From an uncultured Oscillospiraceae bacterium (GTDB taxonomy: Bacteria; Bacillota; Clostridia; Oscillospirales; Ruminococcaceae), in contig UQMF01000003.1 in assembly GCA_900542145.1 (NCBI GenBank), positions 144,686 to 208,685 on the forward strand: DNA of 64,000 nt. The letters run 5' to 3'. Below are positions 60,485 to 64,000 of this stretch, piece by piece; position 1 is the first letter of the stretch; the number at the start of each line of letters is the position of its first letter. A program made the position numbers and the translations under genes. The notes under the pieces were generated by a model that worked only from the letters and a program-made list of their open reading frames with translations, was not told the origin of the DNA and searched no databases.

Positions 60485-60949
60485 TTGGATTACCTGCCCT
60501 GGCTGGGACTGGCGCTGATAGCCCTGGCGATACTGATATGGATAATAATACGGCTGCACGAGAAGCTGCCGTACGAGCTTAACGAAACGATACTCACCGA
60601 GCGCGAGAGGGCGTTCTACCGCATTCTGCGCCCCATAGCGGACAGGCTGGAACTCCAGATATGCCCGAAAGTACGGGTGGCGGACATAGTGTCCATCAAA
60701 AAGGGCACCCGGGACTGGCAGAAGTGGTTCAACAAGATCCGCTCCAAGCATGTGGACTTCCTGCTGTGCGACTACGACATGAACATCGTGCTGATGATAG
60801 AGCTGGACGACCGCAGCCACGAAACCGAGCGCGCCCAGAAGAACGACGCACTGAAGAACGCCATCTTCGGCGACCGCCTGGTGCGGATACGCTCCCTGAA
60901 GGAGGATCCCGAGCCGGTAATCACCGCCGCGCTCAGAAAGCTCCGCTGA
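60485..60949 (+). CDS. Membrane-anchored DUF2726 protein
   Basis: The 154-residue product is read from a TTG at 60485, seven bases after GGAGG; an ATG at 60467 lies upstream of that site and is unlikely. One membrane helix (about 5-25, WLGLALIALAILIWIIIRL) is followed by a DUF2726 domain: LTERERAFYRILRPIADRLE, ICPKVRVADIV, then KHVDFLLCDYDMNIVLMIEL with the following DDRSH, and a RIRSL strand. The Asp-X11-Glu-Leu-Asp arrangement resembles the PD-(D/E)XK nuclease core, and DUF2726 occurs with DNA-processing domains. Nuclease activity is not established. It stands alone. Confidence 0.85.
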   Translation: MDYLPWLGLALIALAILIWIIIRLHEKLPYELNETILTERERAFYRILRPIADRLELQICPKVRVADIVSIKKGTRDWQKWFNKIRSKHVDFLLCDYDMNIVLMIELDDRSHETERAQKNDALKNAIFGDRLVRIRSLKEDPEPVITAALRKLR

Positions 60950-61029
60950 GGGAATATCGGGGGCGGCGGGAGAATATAATGAGGCGATGAGCGGAAGGCG
61001 TGACTCATAATTCATTTCGGAACGGGGAT

Positions 61030-61187
61030 CCATAATTCATAATTCGGAATGCGGAATTGTGGTGTCCGGCTCCGCCGGACGGATTTCAATAATATGCGGA
61101 TTTATGGGAGCCGCGCTATTGTTCGGGTGAAAACGTATTTCTTTTGTGGCTCATTTCCCCGAATCGCCGTCGGGCGTGCCCGACCCC
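61030..61187 (-). repeat. Modular palindromic repeat, full copy
   Basis: Read on the minus strand the order is GTCGGGCACGCCCGACGGCG (61170-61187 region), ATTCGGGGAAA, a spacer, TCACCCGAACAATAGCGCGG, AAATCCGCATATTATTGAAA, TCCGTCCGGCGGAGCCGGAC, then ACCACAATTCCGCATTCCGA and AATTATGAATTATGG. It fills most of the 386-base gap before the GGDEF-EAL gene; the remaining bases (60950-61029) show only extra ATAATTCAT fragments. Confidence 0.88.
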
Positions 61188-61230
61188 GGCTGAAAGTTGT
61201 GTGAAAATGCAAATTTTCTACAAAAACTAC

Positions 61231-61259
61231 TTGAAATGTTGAAAATTTTATGGTAAAAT
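61231..61259 (+). promoter_or_regulatory. Promoter of the GGDEF-EAL-like gene
   Basis: TTGAAA (61231-61236) and TAAAAT (61254-61259) are 17 bases apart, about 75 bases before the start. Confidence 0.72.
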
Positions 61260-61335
61260 GAATATGAAATAAAACAAGCGTTATACAACCGGCATTCGTT
61301 TGTTAAAATATTATCAAAATCTGAGGTGATCATAA

Positions 61336-63891
61336 TTGAGTAAATCACATGATCAGACCACCGCTGACAGTACGCAGCTGTTCAATGCAGTGAACAACAG
61401 CGGAAACATAGCATATACGATGAGCTTTCACCAGGGATTTCCGGTGAAGATACTGGCAGGGAGCTGCGCGTTCGGCAGCGCCGGGGACACCGTGGTGATG
61501 GGCGAAACGATACACCCGGACGACTACCAGCCGTTCTGCGAGGTGATAAGCCACGTCATCAGCGGGACGACGGACGAGATAAAAGTACACGCGCGTATGA
61601 AATGCGGCGGCGACCACCAGTGGTTCTACATAACCGGAAAGGCTTGCCGTAACTCCGACTGCATGGACTTCATCGACGGAATGATGTTCAACGTCACCGA
61701 GTACCTTGATGCGGACGGCGAGGACAGCGTGATGCGCCGCTTCCGCAGCAAGCACTCCGTGCAGCTGGCACAGGCGAACTACACCCTCCGGGATATCCTC
61801 GGGGAGGACTACCTCGTGCGTATACAGCAGCCGTTCTCCCAGTCGGAGGGGCTGTACTCCGCCATAATCGACAGCGACGGCACCGTTATTCTCCCCAAGG
61901 GGCAGGATACGAAGATGAACCTCAACAAGATGGACTACCAGCGCCGGAAGAATATCCGCGTGCGCCATCAGCCCATCGGAAGCTGGCTAATCACCGGCGA
62001 GAGCGAGGAGACAGTGGACGGCAGCGCAACGCTGCTCGAAACCATGGCGCACACCGTTTCCGGGGTCGCGAATTCCTACGTCGCACTTGTGGACGAGATG
62101 GAAACCTCCCAGAACGCCAACAAGCTGCTCGGACAGAACTTCGAGGACCAGATACTCGTCAACGGAGTCTACTCCATATTCCTGCAAAGCCCTGACACCA
62201 AGACCGCCATCAAGAACATCACCATGCTGGTTAATGAACACTTCGGACTGTCCGAAATACAGTTCTGCGGCGATGAAAACAACCCCGTCAAGGCGTACCG
62301 CCTGGAGCGCGCCGGCGTGGTGGTGCCCACCGTGGGCAGCTTCACCCTCACGCCGGAACTCCGCGCCGAGATGGACTACAGCGGACTCGCCTGCACCGAC
62401 CTCCACTCCATCGGCATGAAGTCCGGGAAGAACTGCAGCTGCGTGGTGGCGCGCACCTACGACCAGGGAAGCAACCGCGGCGTGCTGCTGTACATCTCGC
62501 GCTCCACCGACAGGGAGTGGACTCCCCGGGAGCGCACCCTCATGAAGAGCCTTACCCAGCTGCTCTCCACCGTCATCTACAAGCTGTTCCTGGAGGAGGA
62601 GCTGAGCACCTCCCGGGTGCGCCTGGAAAGGCTCGCGTACTACGACGCCGCCACCAATATTCCGAACCGCAGCTGCTTTGAGAATGAGTTCACCGCCGGT
62701 ATCGCCCGGGGGCACTCCGGGTCGGTCATCGCGGTGGAGTTCTCCAATATCAAGAACATCTCCGAGATATACGGGTTCGAATACGCGGACGATATCCTGC
62801 GCAGCTGCGCGGAATACATCACCGCAATCCCCTGCGGCGCAGCGAAGAAGGTGTTCCGGTTCTCAAGCGACATACTCTTTGTGGCGCTGCGCGGCGTTGA
62901 CCGGGAGGAGGCGCGGCAGTTCGCCCAGGCTATCCTGACGAAATTCCGCTCACCGTGGTATCTCCACGATAACGAGCACCACATGCGCGTCTACGCCGGG
63001 TTCGCGATGTATCCCACGGACGCCGAGAGCGTCCGCGCCTGCGTGAGCGCTGCGACCCACACCCTGCGCCTGGCGAAGGACCGCCGCCTGGAGGACGCCG
63101 TGTGCTACTCCGAGGGGCTGGAGGACGCCCTCACCGACAACCGCATGGTGAAGAAGCTCATCACCGACGCCGCCGAGAACGGCTTCCGGGGATTCTACTG
63201 CCTGTACCAGCCGGTACTGGAAATGCGCACCGGGGCGCTGCACTGCTGCGAGGCGACAGTGTTCTGGGGGAACGAGGACATGACGATACCCCGGGAACGC
63301 TTCATGCCGATAATCGACCAGCTGGGGCTGTCGCGGCAGTTCTACGGATTCATCTGCGACATGACCTGCGGATTCTGCGCCGAGGTGCGCGCAAAGGGCT
63401 TCCCGGGATTCCGGGTCAGCTTCGCCATTCCGGAGAACATAATCAGCACTGAAACCTCCGTGGAGATGTTACAGGGAAGCCTGCAAAAGTACTCCCTGCC
63501 GCCCTCCGCGGTCAGCATAGCAGTATCCGAGAGCGAGGGCACGCTGACCGCCAGCGCTTATTTACAGCAGCTATCCGACATGGGCGTGAACATCATCGCG
63601 GACGACACCGGCACCGGATACTTCACCGCGGAACTGCTTGAGAACTCCGCCGTAAAGACGGTGAAAATAAAGGCTTCGCGGCTCTCCGGGGACGCCATCT
63701 CGACCGCATTCGTGCGCTCCGTGATTAAGCTCGCCCGGGAAAAGAAGATCGCCGTCTGCGCCCGGGACGTGGATAATCCCCAGGACCTCACCGCCCTCGG
63801 CGGATTCGACATCGACCTCATTGAGGGAATATTCAACGGCAGACCCCTCCGGGACAAGGACTTCATCGAAAAGATGACCCAGGCAGGGTAA
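61336..63891 (+). CDS. Degenerate GGDEF-EAL protein with PAS- and GAF-like sensor region
   Basis: The 851-residue protein is read from a TTG at 61336, six bases after GAGGTGAT. Residues about 15-135 look PAS-like (VVMGETIHPDDYQPF, HQWFYITGKACR). Residues about 270-425 look GAF-like. A GGDEF domain follows (about 428-590, LAYYDAATNIPNRSCFE), but its active-site loop reads RFSSDILFV at about 509-513. The EAL domain (about 616-850) has CEATVFWG instead of EALLRW and ADDTGTGYFTAEL instead of DDFGTGYSS. Key metal and base residues are therefore missing in both, so it should bind a nucleotide or a partner rather than make or break cyclic di-GMP. No membrane segment is seen. Confidence 0.88.
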   Translation: MSKSHDQTTADSTQLFNAVNNSGNIAYTMSFHQGFPVKILAGSCAFGSAGDTVVMGETIHPDDYQPFCEVISHVISGTTDEIKVHARMKCGGDHQWFYITGKACRNSDCMDFIDGMMFNVTEYLDADGEDSVMRRFRSKHSVQLAQANYTLRDILGEDYLVRIQQPFSQSEGLYSAIIDSDGTVILPKGQDTKMNLNKMDYQRRKNIRVRHQPIGSWLITGESEETVDGSATLLETMAHTVSGVANSYVALVDEMETSQNANKLLGQNFEDQILVNGVYSIFLQSPDTKTAIKNITMLVNEHFGLSEIQFCGDENNPVKAYRLERAGVVVPTVGSFTLTPELRAEMDYSGLACTDLHSIGMKSGKNCSCVVARTYDQGSNRGVLLYISRSTDREWTPRERTLMKSLTQLLSTVIYKLFLEEELSTSRVRLERLAYYDAATNIPNRSCFENEFTAGIARGHSGSVIAVEFSNIKNISEIYGFEYADDILRSCAEYITAIPCGAAKKVFRFSSDILFVALRGVDREEARQFAQAILTKFRSPWYLHDNEHHMRVYAGFAMYPTDAESVRACVSAATHTLRLAKDRRLEDAVCYSEGLEDALTDNRMVKKLITDAAENGFRGFYCLYQPVLEMRTGALHCCEATVFWGNEDMTIPRERFMPIIDQLGLSRQFYGFICDMTCGFCAEVRAKGFPGFRVSFAIPENIISTETSVEMLQGSLQKYSLPPSAVSIAVSESEGTLTASAYLQQLSDMGVNIIADDTGTGYFTAELLENSAVKTVKIKASRLSGDAISTAFVRSVIKLAREKKIAVCARDVDNPQDLTALGGFDIDLIEGIFNGRPLRDKDFIEKMTQAG

Positions 63892-63911
63892 GAAACCCAC
63901 ATAACCACAGG

Positions 63912-63943
63912 ATCCCCGGAGCTTCTGCCCCGGGGATTCTTAT
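63912..63943 (+). terminator. Terminator of the GGDEF-EAL-like gene
   Basis: ATCCCCGG/CCGGGGAT (63912-63919 with 63930-63937) is followed by TCTTATA, a moderate terminator about 20 bases after the stop. Confidence 0.7.
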
Positions 63944-63945
63944 AG

Positions 63946-64000
63946 CGTCGAAAAATCCCCTAAAGGGGCTTTTCCGCCGAAACATCTCAGCTGCGCGCAC
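63946..64000 (+). repeat. Repeat module B, second copy
   Basis: CGTCGAAAAATCCCCTAAAG, GGGCTTTTCCGCCGAA and a GCGCGCAC end match the reverse complement of 41215-41270 over nearly the whole length. It contains the hairpin CCCCT-AA-AGGGG. The copy reaches the window edge and may continue. Confidence 0.85.

Noticed and set aside
61336..63891. Active diguanylate cyclase or phosphodiesterase
   Set aside because: Both signature motifs are altered at catalytic positions.

Overview
The window is chromosomal DNA of a Gram-positive, low-copy-of-nothing-mobile type: no transposase, integrase, phage gene, CRISPR array, tRNA or rRNA gene was recognised. The gene content (a Clostridia-type flagellar operon, SpoIIE and both dipicolinate synthase subunits, HPr, GlgC plus GlgD, an IspH-ribosomal protein S1 fusion, strong AGGAGG-type ribosome binding sites, TTG and GTG starts) points to a motile, endospore-forming member of the Clostridia, most likely Oscillospiraceae/Ruminococcaceae. 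Coding DNA is GC-rich at third positions, which creates many long antisense open frames; intergenic promoters are AT-rich and fit the vegetative sigma-A consensus with 17-base spacers very regularly.

Layout. 1-10.6 kb (minus strand): one flagellar basal-body/hook operon in the order flgB-flgC-fliE-fliF-fliG-fliH-fliI-fliJ-fliK-flgD-(TIGR02530-like gene)-flgE, with flgE cut by the window edge. 10.9-14.6 kb: GntR/YtrA-type regulator, ABC ATPase and a large permease in one autoregulated-looking operon. 14.7-17.6 kb: an HD-GYP phosphodiesterase, a lipoprotein, and ppa-maf. 17.7-19.2 kb (plus): dpaA-dpaB for spore dipicolinate. 19.4-23.7 kb (minus): lipoprotein, small acidic membrane protein, and a TPR-dCMP deaminase-rsmA-rsmE operon. 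23.9-26.1 kb (plus): spoIIE. 26.4-32.1 kb (plus): glgB-glgC-glgD and an APH-fold kinase-like gene. 32.9-33.2 kb: RNase P RNA. 33.3-35.1 kb: an acyl-CoA synthetase. 35.3-40.9 kb (minus): rpiR-like regulator, BaiN-like flavoprotein, cmk, plsC and ispH-rpsA. 41.3-48.6 kb: envelope proteins (VWA lipoprotein, M23/LysM/G5 peptidase, lipoprotein), HPr and a RING-type zinc protein. 48.7-55.8 kb (plus): a GT2 glycosyltransferase, two large paralogous GT-C-like membrane proteins and a TrkH/KtrB channel. 56.0-59.0 kb: trmN6-like, rsmI, a tiny membrane protein and folC. 59.1-63.9 kb: a secreted FN3 protein, a membrane-anchored DUF2726 protein and a degenerate GGDEF-EAL protein.

The most unusual features are non-coding. 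A 982-bp inverted duplication (44865-45846) sits between two convergent genes and carries, in each arm, a nearly identical core with two perfect hairpins and a long polypyrimidine tract. A modular interspersed repeat built of small palindromes recurs at about 31.0, 35.0, 35.3, 55.8-56.0 and 61.0-61.2 kb, and even supplies the last codons of the acyl-CoA synthetase. A second repeat module recurs at 41.2 and 63.9 kb. A 53-bp-period tandem repeat lies upstream of cmk. Among genes, the GT2/GT-C pair looks like an uncharacterised polyprenyl-phosphate-sugar surface glycosylation route, and the ispH-rpsA fusion contains an internal ATG with an AAAGGAGG sequence in front of it, suggesting that free S1 is also made.
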